Below, piece after piece: positions 23,733 to 35,197 of a DNA stretch of 64,000 nt. Made by a program: the position numbers and the translations under genes. The notes beneath the pieces were generated by a model. It was not told the origin of the DNA. It saw nothing but the letters and a program-made list of their open reading frames with translations, and made no database searches. The DNA is from Endothia cerciana (lineage: Eukaryota > Ascomycota > Sordariomycetes > Diaporthales > Cryphonectriaceae), in assembly GCA_026119935.1 (NCBI GenBank), contig JALRMH010000030.1, positions 1 to 64,000 of the forward strand, read 5' to 3'. How positions within the stretch are numbered: the stretch's first letter is position 1; every line of letters begins with the position of its first letter.

Positions 23733-25406
23733 ATGTCTGGCTCGCTGCCATCAGCAGCAGCAGCCAGCTGGACGGCGGAAAACGACACCCAGAGCCTATC
23801 CTCGTCGTCGCAGTCTTCCAGAATCCTGCAAGTCCCTCACCCTGAGTCCCCCGGATCGGCACCCCTGGTCTTGTCCGAGATTGAGGCCATCCTCGAGGAC
23901 ATGATAAACTGCTTCGCCCACGGAGGCGACACCCTCTCCATCCCGTACAGAAACAGGACCTCGCCTCAGCAACCACTCAGCACACTGACCTTTCCGGGGA
24001 GAACCGTGAATGAGGCCACCAAGTTCGGTCAGTTCCGCTACCCCAAGTGTTCCTGACCGTAGCGAAGGTCCCAGTGCTAACTCCAATTTATTCACCCAGC
24101 TAGGATGGTGCGGATTATGGAACTGTCCCGCGAGGCCCTCATTGCCGGCCGGATCATCACCAAGAGGTCTGTCGTGTCCTTGACCAGAAGGGACTAACCC
24201 GGAGCCAGGATTGACGAGACCGTAGAAACATTTACTACCAGAATCCAGGTCTCTTCAAGGACCAGACCATCGTTGACCACTTGGTGGATGATCTCGCCTG
24301 TACCCTGGGTGTCAGCCGAAATGCGCTCAATATTGTGAGCATTCATCGATGTTCCCAGGCGCCTTTTAGGTCCCGCTAACACAGACAGGTTGCTGCATCC
24401 AAGGGCTTGATTGCAGGTCCCCTGACCCTCATCGTCGCGGGCGGCTCTGTCCTGTCCTATTCTTCGGATAAGGACCGCAATGATCTCATTCCTCGGACCA
24501 GCACGATTCGGCAGGTCAATTTTTCTGTCACGAGATGGGTCTTGGTCATTGAAAAAGAAGTTTGTGCCCTTCGCTCTCAGAACAGGCACAAGTTCACGTT
24601 TCTGACCTTACCATCCCGAAGGCTACCTTTCGAACACTGGCAGCCTCTGGGTACTGGAGGAACTCTGTCCATGGTCAAGGTATCATTATCACCGTAAGCA
24701 GTCTTCTAAGGTGTAGGTCTCGAGGATACAGAGCTCACCGCGGAAAAGGGGAAGGGGTATGCAGACTTGGCCACCTTGCAGTTCCTGAACCTCATCCACA
24801 CCCTGCGGCCACTGATTCCTATGCTATGCGTCGTTGACTGCGATCCTCACGGCATCGACATCCTGCGCACATACAAGTACGGCAGCAGAGGACTGCACCA
24901 CGAGGTGAATGCCCGAGTTCCCGGACTGCAGTGGCTCGGGGTCAAGATGAACGACATCTTCTTGAGCGACGACTCACAGACACCAAGTGAGGTAAGCGGC
25001 CGAGACTCCCTCGGTGATTCCCGAAAGTCATCCGCGGATCAATCAAGCCAGGAACCGGTACCATCCGTCTTCATGGAAGGAGGTACGTTCGCCATCTTCG
25101 CGAACGACTGGTTCGAAAGACATTGCTAACGCGCCTCCAGGACCACAAGCCGGCAGGCACGCCAGGCCACGGAGGCGTCAGAACGCCGTGGAGTCGCTCA
25201 TCAGCCTCACGGCGAGCGACAGGAAGACAGCCCACAGGGTCTTGCATTCGATAGAGGAACGAGAGGGTGAGATGGGCCATGAGGAGTTGGAACAGGTGCG
25301 GGAGCTGCAGGTCATGCTAGTGCTCAATCTGAAGGCCGAAATCCAGGCCATCGACAACATGGGCGACTTGTCGAGCTGGCTGGACGAGAAGATGGGGACC
25401 GCCTGA
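23733..25406 (+). CDS. SPO11: Meiotic recombination endonuclease SPO11
   Basis: Seven exons: 23733-24027, 24100-24166, 24226-24334, 24389-24559, 24622-24693, 24749-25082 and 25141-25406. The product is 437 residues. This is the topoisomerase VI A-subunit relative that makes the double-strand breaks starting meiotic recombination. The catalytic tyrosine lies in RNIYYQN (Tyr124/Tyr125). The Toprim metal site is visible as VLVIEKE (Glu212) and VVDCDPHG (Asp268, Asp270). MVRIMELSREALIAGRIITK, LNIVAASKGLIAGPLTLIVA, ATFRTLAASGYWRNSVHGQG and GKGYADLATLQFL also fit the family. The sixth exon begins after an AAAAG acceptor that restores GIIITGKGY; this is the least certain junction. Seven exons in 1.7 kb is unusually intron-dense compared with its neighbours. 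An intact SPO11 implies that the lineage retains meiosis. Confidence 0.92.
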
Positions 25407-25800
25407 GCGAGGATGGGATCTTAAGATGCGGGATCGATACCGACAGACAGCTCGGTAGCAGCGGGATGGGCAGAGAAGGCATCTGTATACCTTCTTCAAA
25501 CGTGTGCACGGCGCTATGTTGGTAAGGAGACACCCTACAATATCAAATGTTCGCATGCCGCAATTGATTTCAGCTCTCCGAGCCCACAGGGATCTCGTTT
25601 TAGCGGCAACGGGGATCTACAGGCACCCGGGTAGTAGCGGACAGGGGAGTGCTGTAGTCTCCTATTCCCCCTAAAGCCTGGTGGCCTGACTAGCCTAGCT
25701 TGGTACAGAGACAATTGTGAAGCTTCGGCCCAGCCTCGCCCACATGTGAGGAGGACCTCTGACCGTCTTTCAAACCGTCCCCCGAAACCAAATCTCGAAG
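25407..25800. other. 393-bp intergenic region
   Basis: Separates SPO11 from the next plus-strand gene and serves as the promoter of the cyclase gene. Nothing else is seen. Confidence 0.6.
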
Positions 25801-28238
25801 ATGGTGTCAACTCGCAGCAGCACTCGCAGGTCAGCGAACCCATCAACGGCCGCCTTCTCTTTCGTTGCGAGCCCCTCAAACAGCATCAGCAACGGCATCA
25901 GCAAGAAGCGCTGTGGCGAGAACCACGGCGACGCACCCGAGCACGAGGCAAAGCGCCAAAAGATTGCAGAGCCGGTTGACAAGACACGATGGCGCCTAAA
26001 TGCCGACGGCGGGCGTCACACCTGGCATTACCTCGATGACGAGGAGGCCGTAGGGAAGTGGGCCCAGTCGCACGCAGACAAGTGGTACCTCGACCTGCCT
26101 CTTGTAAGTCGCGCTTCCAGAGCCCGCGAACGTGCTGGAACTGACGGTGCGCGCACCCGCAGGACCTGCCCGATCTGCCCGAGCCTAAGGGCCCCATCGA
26201 CGCCGTCAAGAACGGCCTGTCCTTCTTCGAACACCTGCAGCTACCACCGGGCCACTGGGGCTGCGAGTACGGCGGCCCGATGTTCCTGCTGCCTATGTAC
26301 GTTCTCGGCTGCTACGCCACCAAGACTCCCATCCCCGAGATCCACAAGAAGGAAATCAAGAACTACCTTTTTGCGCGGGCGCATCCCGAGGACGGGGGAT
26401 GGGGGCTACACATTGAGGGGGAGAGCACTGTCTTGGGCACCGCGTTCAACTACATCGTGCTGCGCATGGTGGGCATGGATGCCGAGCACCCGGTCTTGGT
26501 CAAGGCGCGGGCAACGCTGCACAGGCTGGGGGGGGCGACCCACGCGCCTCACTGGACCAAGTTCTGGCTGGCCGTCCTGGGCCTCTGCAAGTACGAGATG
26601 GTCAACCCTGCGCCGCCCGAGCTGTGGCTGCTGCCGGACTGGGCGCCCATCGCGCCCTGGCGGTGGTGGATCCACATCAGGATGGTCTTCCTCCCCATGT
26701 CGTACATGACGTCGAAGAGGTGGGTATGCGAAGAGACGGAGCTCATCCGGGAGCTACGAAAGGAGATATTCGTCGAGCCGTGGGAGTCGATCGACTGGGC
26801 TGCGCACAGAAACACCATCTGTCCCCGCGATAATTACCACCCCAAATCATGGCTGTTGAACATGGCCAACTGGTTCTTGACGAAGGTTTGGGATCCATAC
26901 GTCAGGCCAAATTTCCTCAAGGAGAGGGCTGAGAGCTGGGTGGGCGAGTTGCTGAACATGGAGATGGAAAACACGGATTACGCCTGCCTCGCGCCAGTCA
27001 GCCAGCCGATGACCCTCCTCTGCTGCTACATCCGGGATGGACCCGACTCATATACCGTGCGGAGGCTGCGGGAGCGCATGGCCGATGCTCTATGGGTGAA
27101 CAGCGAGGGCCTGATGGTCTGCGGGACAAATGGGGTGCAGTCATGGGACACGGCATTTGCCATCCAGGCTGTCATCAGTGCCGGCCTGCCTGAGGACCCG
27201 CGGTGGCGCCCTATGCTCACCAAGGCGCTGGAGTTCCTCGACGATCAGCAGATCCGTGAGGATGTCAAAGACATGGGGAAATGCTACCGGCACCCACGAA
27301 AAGGGGCATGGGCGTTCAGCAACAAGATTCAGGGCTACGCAGTCAGTGACTGTGTGTCCGAGGCACTCAAGTCGGTGATTTCGCTACAGAAGACACCGGG
27401 GTACCCACAACTCTTGGAAGACCGTCGCATCTTCGATGCTGTAGATACGCTGTTGACGTACCAAGACCCCAAGACCGGCGGGTGTGCATCGTATGAGCGC
27501 CCGCGAGGGGGGGAATGGATGGAGGCCTTGAACGCGGCCGAGATCTTTGGCAACATCATGGTGGAGTACCTGTATCCAGAGTGCACGACCGCTGCCGTGA
27601 CGACGCTGTCGCTCTTTCAAAAACACTGGCCCGACTACAGGGCGGATGAGATCAAGCGGTTCATCAGCCGCGCAGTGAGCTGGATCAAGACGGCACAGTA
27701 CGAGCATGGAGGGTGGTATGGCAGCTGGGCCATCTGCTTCACATACGCGACCATGTTCGCCCTGGAGAGCCTGGCGACGATAGGCGAGACGTATGAGAGC
27801 AGCGGGCCAGCCAGGCGGGGCTGCGACTTCCTGATCTCCAAGCAGCGGGAAGACGGCGGGTGGTCGGAGACATATCAAGTCAGTGATACTCTCTCACACG
27901 CTTCCCTCCCTCGAATAAGAACGTGGCTGACCTTTTTTTGATGATGATAGGCATGCGAACAACACAAGTACATTGAGCATCCTGACGGATCACAGGTGGT
28001 CATGACAGCCTGGGCTCTGATCGGCCTCATGAACGCCAACTACCCGCACATCGAGCCGCTCAAGAGGGGTGTCAGGCTCATCATGGACCGCCAGCAGCCG
28101 AACGGCGAGTGGAAGCAGGAAGCCATCGAGGGTGTCTTCAACAAGAGCTGCTGCATCTCGTACCCGAACTACAAGTTTACCTTCACCCTCAAGGCGCTGG
28201 GCATGTTTGCGAAGCGATACCCGGATGAGAGTGTCTGA
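25801..28238 (+). CDS. ERG7: Oxidosqualene cyclase (lanosterol synthase)
   Basis: Exons are 25801-26103, 26163-27878 and 27951-28238; introns are 59 and 72 bp. The product is 768 residues, typical for fungal enzymes. It cyclises 2,3-oxidosqualene to lanosterol in the ergosterol pathway on ER/lipid-droplet membranes. The protonating aspartate is in YAVSDCVSEALKSV (Asp497). Other conserved segments are PPGHWGCEYGGPMFLLP, GGWGLHIEGES, HWTKFWLAVLG, LLPDWAPIAPWRWWIH, GTNGVQSWDTAF, KGAWAFSNKIQG, QYEHGGWYGSWAICFTYAT, REDGGWSETYQ and GVFNKSCCISYPNYKF (QW motifs). The N-terminal extension is basic and low in complexity, as in other filamentous fungi. The active-site motif reads DCVSE instead of the textbook DCTAE. 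I regard lanosterol synthase as by far the likeliest role, since no other cyclase is nearby and the flanks are housekeeping genes. Confidence 0.93.
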
Positions 28239-28770
28239 CCTGGCGATGAGGACAGTGTTCAACCGAGACAAGTCCATACTTGACTTCCATAATAATAATA
28301 AATAATAAAATCAACACAAGGACAACAGGCTTGTGCCAGCAGAGCCAGCGGAGAAAGAGTAGTAGGGAAAATCGAATCAGACGCGAATAGAGTATGGAGC
28401 GAATGCATGCTAGCAAGAGATGGAAAGGTTCACCAGCAATTTCCATGGTATTGGAGTGTATAGTAGGTAGCTCGCTAGTGAGAATAAGCTTAATTCTGGT
28501 ATCAAAGGCGGTGTTGATGAGGTATCCCTTATCGGCCGGCAGAATCAACAAGCTACCCCTCCACTCCACCTGCCAGTCGCCCAGAAAAAGTGCAGGGCAC
28601 AGACATACATAGTGCCAGCCAGGCAACATTTCTCCAGGGACCGCAACGACTTCCACGATTCCCCTCTCACTTTGACAAAACACGTTTGGTTTATCCATCT
28701 CATCGAAAATACACTGCTCTGCCGGCCCTGAACATCCTCCCCACCGATACGAGCAGCCCGAATCACCACA
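28239..28770. other. Intergenic with 3' end signals of the cyclase gene
   Basis: AATAATAATAAATAATAAAA (about 28290-28309) includes AATAAA-type sequence about 55 bp after the stop codon, a plausible poly(A) signal. The rest is the promoter of the next gene. Confidence 0.5.
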
Positions 28771-30214
28771 ATGTCTGCTGTCAAGTACGCAGAGACGGGC
28801 ATGGCCGCCATCCACGCACGGAAGTGGGACGATGCCATCACCAACCTGACCAAGGCAATCGACCAGTCCAAATCTCCACAGTGGCTGCTGTCCCGATCAC
28901 AGGCCTTTATGGAAAGCGGCAATCTTGACAAAGCCCTGCGCGACGCTGAGTTCGCTTACTGCACTGCCGCTGAGCGAGGCAACGACAAGTCTCGCAAGCA
29001 GATGATCGAGGCCCAGCACCGCCGCTCCGTCGTTTACTTCCGCAAGAAGCTCTACGCCAACGCCGATGCTTGCGCCGCCTGGTCGCAGCAGCTCGCGAAG
29101 GGCGTCGCCGTCAAGGCCGCAGACAATACCACACAGAACATAGACGACAAGGGGTTCTACCACGTCACCGCCGCCGACATCACGTCAAAGCAGGATACGG
29201 TCCGGGACAAGGAGCAGGAAGTCAACGACAGTGGTAGGTTCGCTCAGATCTCCTCCCTGCTTGCCGGCGGCGACGACTCTAAGACCCCCTACGAGCAAGA
29301 CTGGAGGAAGGCCCAGGCCTGGAGGACCACCATCGTCCACTTCCTCGAGGCACTCCCTGCAGAAGACCCGGCCCGCAAAGTCACTGTCAAGCTGGTTCCC
29401 GCGAAGCCCTCGCTGGAGGACAAGGATGAGCAGGAGCAGAAGCCCGACCCAGAGATCGAGGCGGCCGAGGCCTCTCTCGCCCAGGCGCAGCCCAAACCGG
29501 AGCCAGCCAATGGTCCCTTCCGCAGCCAGATGTATCAGTCCGATAGCTCCATCACCATCTCGCTGTTCATGAAGTTTCCCAGCAAGGATGACACGGCCAA
29601 AGTACACGTCGACCTACAGCCGAACTTGGTAAGCAACCTCCGTCCACTATACTCTCATGCCCGGATAATGATGCTAACTTTCCCTGCAGATCACCGTCAC
29701 CGGGGTCCCGCGCGAGCCGTCCGTTTCGTATATCATTCCTCACGCTGCGATCAATCCTGCCAAGTCTACCTACCGTGTTGCCACGATGAAGATCGAGTTC
29801 AGCCTCGCCAAGGCACAACCCGGAAAATGGCCCAACTTTGTCCGGGAGGAGCTGAACAAGCCCGATCCCTCCGCTCTGCCCTATGCAGACGGAGCCGCAA
29901 AGGACACCGCTTCAGCTGCTGTCTCTGCTGCAAAGGAGAGCTCCAAGGCCAAGGGCCCCGCGTACCCAACCAGCGCCAAGAGCGGCCCCAAGGACTGGGA
30001 CAGACTCGCAGCCGATGACATGGAAGATGCTGATAAAGATGTCGATTCCTTTTTCAAGCAGCTGTACAAGGATGCCACCCCTGACCAGCAGCGCGCCATG
30101 ATGAAGAGCTTTCAGGAGAGCAACGGCACCGCGCTCAGCACCGACTGGGCAACAGTCAGCAAGGAGACGGTCAAGACTAGCCCACCTGATGGTGTTGAGG
30201 CCAAGAAGTGGTGA
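28771..30214 (+). CDS. SGT1: SGT1 co-chaperone (TPR-CS-SGS)
   Basis: Exons are 28771-29628 and 29690-30214, with one 61-bp intron (GTAAGC...CTGCAG, branch TGCTAACT). The product is 460 residues. An N-terminal TPR region (about 1-130: KYAETGMAAIHARKWDDAIT, LSRSQAFMESGNLDKALRDA) is followed by a CS domain (about 250-345: YQSDSSITISLFMKFP, VHVDLQPNLITVTGV, VATMKIEFSLAKAQPGKW). The C-terminal SGS domain is clear: YPTSAKSGPKDWDRLA, DVDSFFKQLYKDATPDQQRA, MMKSFQESNGTALSTDW and KETVKTSPPDGVEAKKW. SGT1 bridges Hsp90 and Skp1, and supports kinetochore assembly and SCF ubiquitin ligases. The linker between TPR and CS is long and rich in Glu/Pro/Ala. It is convergent with the next gene. Confidence 0.95.
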
Positions 30215-30670
30215 TCTTGATCGAACTAGACTCGGGGAGAGGAGAAGAACCGCTGATAAGGGGGAAGGGGGGGGGGGGGCCAAGATGATATGATGTTGAC
30301 CACACGAGATGCATATTACTTTTCTGTCTTGAGAGCTCGTGAGGGCTCGGGGGTCAGTCAGGGGCCTCCTTCTTGCCCTTGGTGATTTCTTGGTAACTAT
30401 TCATTGCAGTGCAGCCAGGAGTTTAGGGGTCCGAAAATGGTCAGAGCCCGCCGCATCAAATGTTGGCTACTCTCAGTTGAGAATTAGGTTTAATAGACGG
30501 CGATGAGCCGTGTTAGTGTCAACCCTACTTCAAACAAAACACTGCTGTCAAATGGCGAGATTGCGCTCACGGAACACACTGGTGAAGGAGATGATAAGTT
30601 GGAGTGATTTGAGATTCTGTGTCTATGATATCCATAGACCAAAGCCTACGGGCTCTGATCTGGCCACTTG
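30215..30670. other. Intergenic between convergent genes, with a G-run
   Basis: A run of G (about 30268-30280) lies just downstream of SGT1. No coding evidence. Confidence 0.6.
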
Positions 30671-32427
30671 TTATGACTTGGAGCGAGATAATCTGTGGCG
30701 AGCAGTCGGGCGGCCCTCCCACTTGGGTATGTCCTGAACCTCAGGGTGCTTATACTCGGTGCTGCCGTTCAGTGTCTCCCCACCAGGAGCTATAGCGTGC
30801 CCATTCCGCCTAGGCTCTGTTTGATCGATCGCGATAACACTCATATCCCTGTGGACCCTAAAGGTCCGCCCGCGCCAGGTGACGGTGGTCCCAAGGAGCA
30901 CCGCCCAAGTCCAGATGGGCAGGGCCAGGAACTCCCGGCCGACCCAGGCAGGCAGCCACTCCCAGAACGGTTTGCGCGACAGCCCGCCGGGCCTCTGCGT
31001 GCCTCTGGCAAAAGCCGGCGTTGTCTCGTCCACCTCGACGGTGAGAGATTTGTGTAGGCGGCGGTATACCGCCCGGTCACAGAGCATCCAGATGGTGACG
31101 CCCACGACCCACAAAAAGATCATGGCAGCAGAGGAACGAGGTATGCCAAAGGTGCTGTTGAACCATGGCAGCGTTGTGATGGCATACGCGAAATAGAGAT
31201 TGCACAGCAGGGACTCTACGCCAGGCTCGACGAGGGTGGCGATCAGGACCGTCCACTTGCGGGCACGCAGCCACCTCACCCTCCGGGCACAGTAGGCAGT
31301 GACGGACATGCCGCTCATGGGTTGGATGGCGATGTCACCCCAGACCAGGCCGTGCTTCTTGAAACCCGGTATGTCAGCCTTCCAGAGCAGGTCCCCGATG
31401 AGATGGTCCTCGCAGATGTTGTTGGAGAAGAAGTCGACGCCGCGGCGCCGTTGTACATCGGAAGGTTTCAGGTTCTTATTGTGGTCCGGATCGGTGCAGG
31501 TGTCGAGATGGGACTTGCGAAACATATTGCTCTTACCGATGATGCAGGGTGCAGCACCGACGGTGTTGATGGCGCCGTAGAACTTGGCATGGCTGGTGGC
31601 CATGAACATCTCATCGAGGCGTCCACCGCCGAGACGCCAGACACGGGCGAAGAAGGACTCCGAAGTTCCGCCGCCGCCGGCGGTCTGTTCGGGGTCGGCA
31701 GCAGCAGCAACGTCGACCACCAGGGGCATATGATGGACGAAACGGAAGGGCGTTGTCTTCTTGCCGTCCGGGAGGAAGCCCATAAGCCTGTCAACCATAC
31801 GGCCAGCGACGCCCTTGGATATCCAGACGTTACAGTCGATGATCCATATGAGCTCCCCCTTGGCCTCGCGGTAGGCGCGGCTGATGTTGCGAACCTTGGG
31901 GTTGGGGCCCAACTCGTCGCCCGTCTTGCCATTCAGACTGGAAATCAGAGGGTCGTACTCCTCGACCAAGAGGCGAACATCGAAGTCGGAGAAGTCCTGG
32001 ACGATCCTCTCGAGGATAGGATATGCCGGATCATCTTCGGACGAGATGCAGATGCTCACGGACAGTTTGGACTTGGGGTAGCTCTGGCGAAAGGTGGAGG
32101 CGAGGCATTCGTAGAGCTCAGGCTCGAGGCCCTTGACTGGACGGATGATGGTGATGTGGGGGACCTTGTCCTCAGGCAGATCGGGCGACGCGGGTTGGTG
32201 CGGAGGGTAGGAGTAGTGTAGGAACCTAGATCCGGCGTGATCACCAAGTCAGAACGAGAGCCAGGGTCGAGAGCAGGAGCAGACCGAGCAGGCAATCCCG
32301 CTGCCAGCCCTGGATGAGCACAGAGGCCCACGACATACAGCATGAGAATCCCGATACTCTGGATCAGATAAATGGACGAACTCCACAGCAAGGCAGGTAT
32401 CGCGGCATACACCGCCACATTGTCCAT
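30671..32427 (-). CDS. Ceramide glucosyltransferase (GT21)
   Basis: Exons are complement 32285-32427 and 30671-32225, with one 59-bp intron (GTCTGC...TCTAG, branch TTCTGACT). The product is 565 residues. It transfers glucose from UDP-glucose to ceramide to make fungal glucosylceramide in the Golgi/ER membrane. An N-terminal helix (VYAAIPALLWSSSIYLIQSI) precedes HITIIRPVKGLEPELYECLA. Catalytic-type motifs follow: SSEDDPAYP, LIWIIDCNVWIS, ICEDHLIGDLLWKADIPGF and the (Q/R)xxRW site in ARRVRWLRARKW. Two or three C-terminal helices follow (AAMIFLWVVGVTIWMLC, LALPIWTWAVLLGTTVTW). Glucosylceramide affects hyphal growth and defensin sensitivity in other fungi. The donor is a slightly weak GTCTGC, but the junction gives PARFLHYSYPP in frame. 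The long plus-strand ORF at 31322-32221 is its antisense shadow. Divergent from SEN2. Confidence 0.92.
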
Positions 32428-33426
32428 GCTAAGCATGTTATTACAGATATGCCATCGAGCACACGGGGAGGTCCAGAGATGGGTTGCGTTGAAACACGAC
32501 ACGGGCCGATGGGGGATGGTGAGCGAGGACGGGCGGAGGTCGATGAGGGAAACGAGAAGATCAGGAACGATCCATGACGGCAGAGTCCTCCTTGTCTGCC
32601 GAGCAGCTAGCAGCGAGCAGCGAGCAGCGAGCAGAAGCCAGTCAGTCCGGGTGACGATGTATCAAGTTGGCATGGTCACTCTACGTGGAGCTCCTTTGGT
32701 TGGCCCCCCCCCCCCCCCCCAAACCTTTCATAGTGTCTGCCGCAGATCCGGCGGCATCACCGGCACGAGCAGATGGGGTCAACTTGCCTGCCGGTGCTTT
32801 GCATGTGAGGGCAGATGGGTAAACATGGTGGGGCAAGTCCCGAGGTACTGGTTGGGACCTATCATAGTACAGTAAGCACGTAGCTACTATGTAAGCAGAC
32901 TGTTAGTGGACCCGTCACAAATGCAAAATTTCCTCCGCGCAACACCACACCACGCCATACCACCATCACACTTCTTTCGAGGTTCGAGGTCGATGAATAA
33001 CCACGTCCTCGATCCCAACCCAATGGATCCTGTCTGAGCAAGTGGCACCACATGACCACCTCCGTCTGCTCTCAAGCTACGCTCACGGTCGTACCGAATG
33101 GCTTGGGGCTCGTTGGGATTGCTCGGAATGTCCCTCAAAACGGTGGGTGAGAAAGAAAAGTAAAAACTCCCACACACCTCGCGACTTCCCCCCTCCTCCC
33201 CTTTGTTGAACATGTTTTGTTCTTCTCCTCCCCTCGCGGTGATGACAACTACCTTTCACGGTGCTCAGAGAGCTTCGTCTCTCGATGAATGCCCAAAATA
33301 AGACTATAACGGTATCTGAGCGATTCATCATAACATGTCTATGCTTCTCCCCCTCGCTGAGTCCGTACGAGATGCCATCTGCTGATACCAGTTCATCTAA
33401 ACAGTGCGACATGACCTGAGATAGCA
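32428..33426. other. 1-kb divergent promoter region with C-run and short repeats
   Basis: This lies between GCS (minus) and SEN2 (plus). It contains a 16-C run (about 32705-32720) and a GAGCAGC-type tandem patch (about 32602-32634). No gene is seen. Confidence 0.6.
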
Positions 33427-35197
33427 ATGGCCGACCCCCACACTTCCCCTTCTCCCGACCGCAAGGTCGATCTATCTGTTGCCGCGACACCGTCACCGTC
33501 GGCCCAATCCGCCGCTGTATCTGCCCATGTACCGTCTTCAACGGCTCCGACCCCAACACGACGGCCAGGCCAGCCCCCACTCCACCAGGCTTACAAGCAG
33601 CCTACTCCTCTCCGTGTCTTTCCTCTCCCGACCTTCGCCGGCACCGGCAGCCCCATATCTCTAATTCAACTTGCCGTCGCTTGGCTGAGCCAGGTCATCT
33701 TTCCGCCCCCGCTCGAACCTTCTGTTATCCACACTGCCTTCTGGGACCATGACATTCGATCCGTCGTCGTTACGGACCCAAAGTCCATGGCGGACCTTTG
33801 GCAACAAGGCTTTTACGGCAAGGGCAGCCTGAGCCGTAGTGAGCCCAATTGGTTGAGGAGAGAAAGCGCACGGCGAGGCGCCACCCGCGATCGAGTCAGT
33901 GAGGTCGCCACCGAAAAGAGGCGGGAGGATCGCGTTCGCGCAAAGTGGGAGCGTGCCCGTGCTGAGCAGGAAGCCCTCGAGCAGAAGCGTGTTGAGGAGG
34001 CTAGGGCAGTGGCCGAGGCTGCCGTGGAAGCCGCCGCAGAGGCGCCAGCAACATTGATCTTGCCGCCAGTCGGGCCCTCGGAGCTTCTTGCCCTGCCCAA
34101 TTCTCAGCTTGACCTGGCAGCCTCGCCGCGCAGCCACGCCAGGGTCCCTGGAGACAGTATGGACGGCACGGATGCCTCCATAGACGGGTCCGGCTCGTCT
34201 GGAAATGATGACGCGGACACCAACACGACAGTCTCCTCCGACTCCGCACCACTCAAACGTCACAAGAGTGTTCGTTTTTCGCCCAACGTCGAGTCTACCG
34301 TCTTCCAACATTCCGATCCACCAAGTCCATCTCGTTCTATGTCATCATCCTCGCTCAAGGGCGGGCCTGCCACCGAGCCATACGGTGTGCCGCGCTCTCA
34401 GGCGTCTAAACCCCGGGATAGCAGAAACGGCGGGCCCCAACGGACCACTGCTGAGCCCGCTGTACCAGTCGACGTCGTTGTGGTGAACAAGGAACATCTG
34501 CAGCTTACACCCGAGGAGGCTTTTTTCCTGAGTTTTGCCCTGGGTGTTTTGCAGGTGACAGACCCCACCACGCAAGGCGTGCTCTCCAACAAGGACCTCC
34601 TCGTTCTCCTGCGCCAGAACTCGTACTTCCCCCCGCAGATGTCTCAACATTTGCAACCTGATGACCCTTTTCTCATCCATTATGCTGTATATCACCATTT
34701 TCGGTCGCTTGGTTGGGTTCCTAGGCCGGGCATCAAGTTCGGTGTTGATTGTGAGTTCCTCGATTTCTCCTGTTACGTTCGTCGTGCGCCCGAGCACCGG
34801 CCAAATATTGGTCGATAAACTGTACTGGGTCCGGCACGCACCACGCATCAAAAGAGATCAATGAGTGCTGATACTGGATGCGACAGGGCTGCTCTATAAC
34901 CGAGGGCCCGTCTTTGATCATGCCGAGTATGGTCTTTTGGTGCTTCTATCTTACGCCCACCCCCACTGGAAGGCCGATGGTCGCCGACCGCCACGGAAAT
35001 CCTGGCACTGGCTCATGGGTGTAAATAGAGTCCTATCCAAGGTTTTCAAGAGCTTGGTGCTTGTTTACGTCGATGTCCCGCCACCTACTGTATTCGACAG
35101 GGACGGCGGACCCCGAACGGGTGTGGCAGAGTTGCTCAAGCAATACAAGATCCGGGAGCACATGCTCAAGCGATGGTCATCGAACCGAAATCGCTGA
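33427..35197 (+). CDS. SEN2: tRNA-splicing endonuclease catalytic subunit SEN2
   Basis: Exons are 33427-34750 and 34887-35197, with one 136-bp intron (GTGAGT...GCGACAG). The product is 544 residues. Sen2 cuts the 5' splice site of intron-containing tRNA precursors as part of the Sen2-Sen34-Sen15-Sen54 complex. The C-terminal nuclease fold shows the catalytic triad region: Tyr in LLYNRGP, His in VFDHAEY and Lys in SKVFKSLVLVYV, preceded by LGWVPRPGIKFGVDW. The splice completes DW-LLYNRGPVF exactly. The N-terminal half contains the conserved HTAFWDHDIRSVVV, LWQQGFYGKGSLSRSEPNWL and a charged helix, then a low-complexity linker (about 210-350), then LQLTPEEAFFLSFALGVLQV. The linker is longer than in yeast, as usual in filamentous fungi. 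Confidence 0.94.

Noticed and set aside
31322..32221. 299-codon plus-strand ORF
   Set aside because: It lies antisense to the well-supported ceramide glucosyltransferase and has no family features.
23733..35197. Secondary-metabolite cluster around the oxidosqualene cyclase
   Set aside because: Neighbours are conserved housekeeping genes (SPO11, SGT1, GCS, SEN2), with no P450, acyltransferase or transporter.
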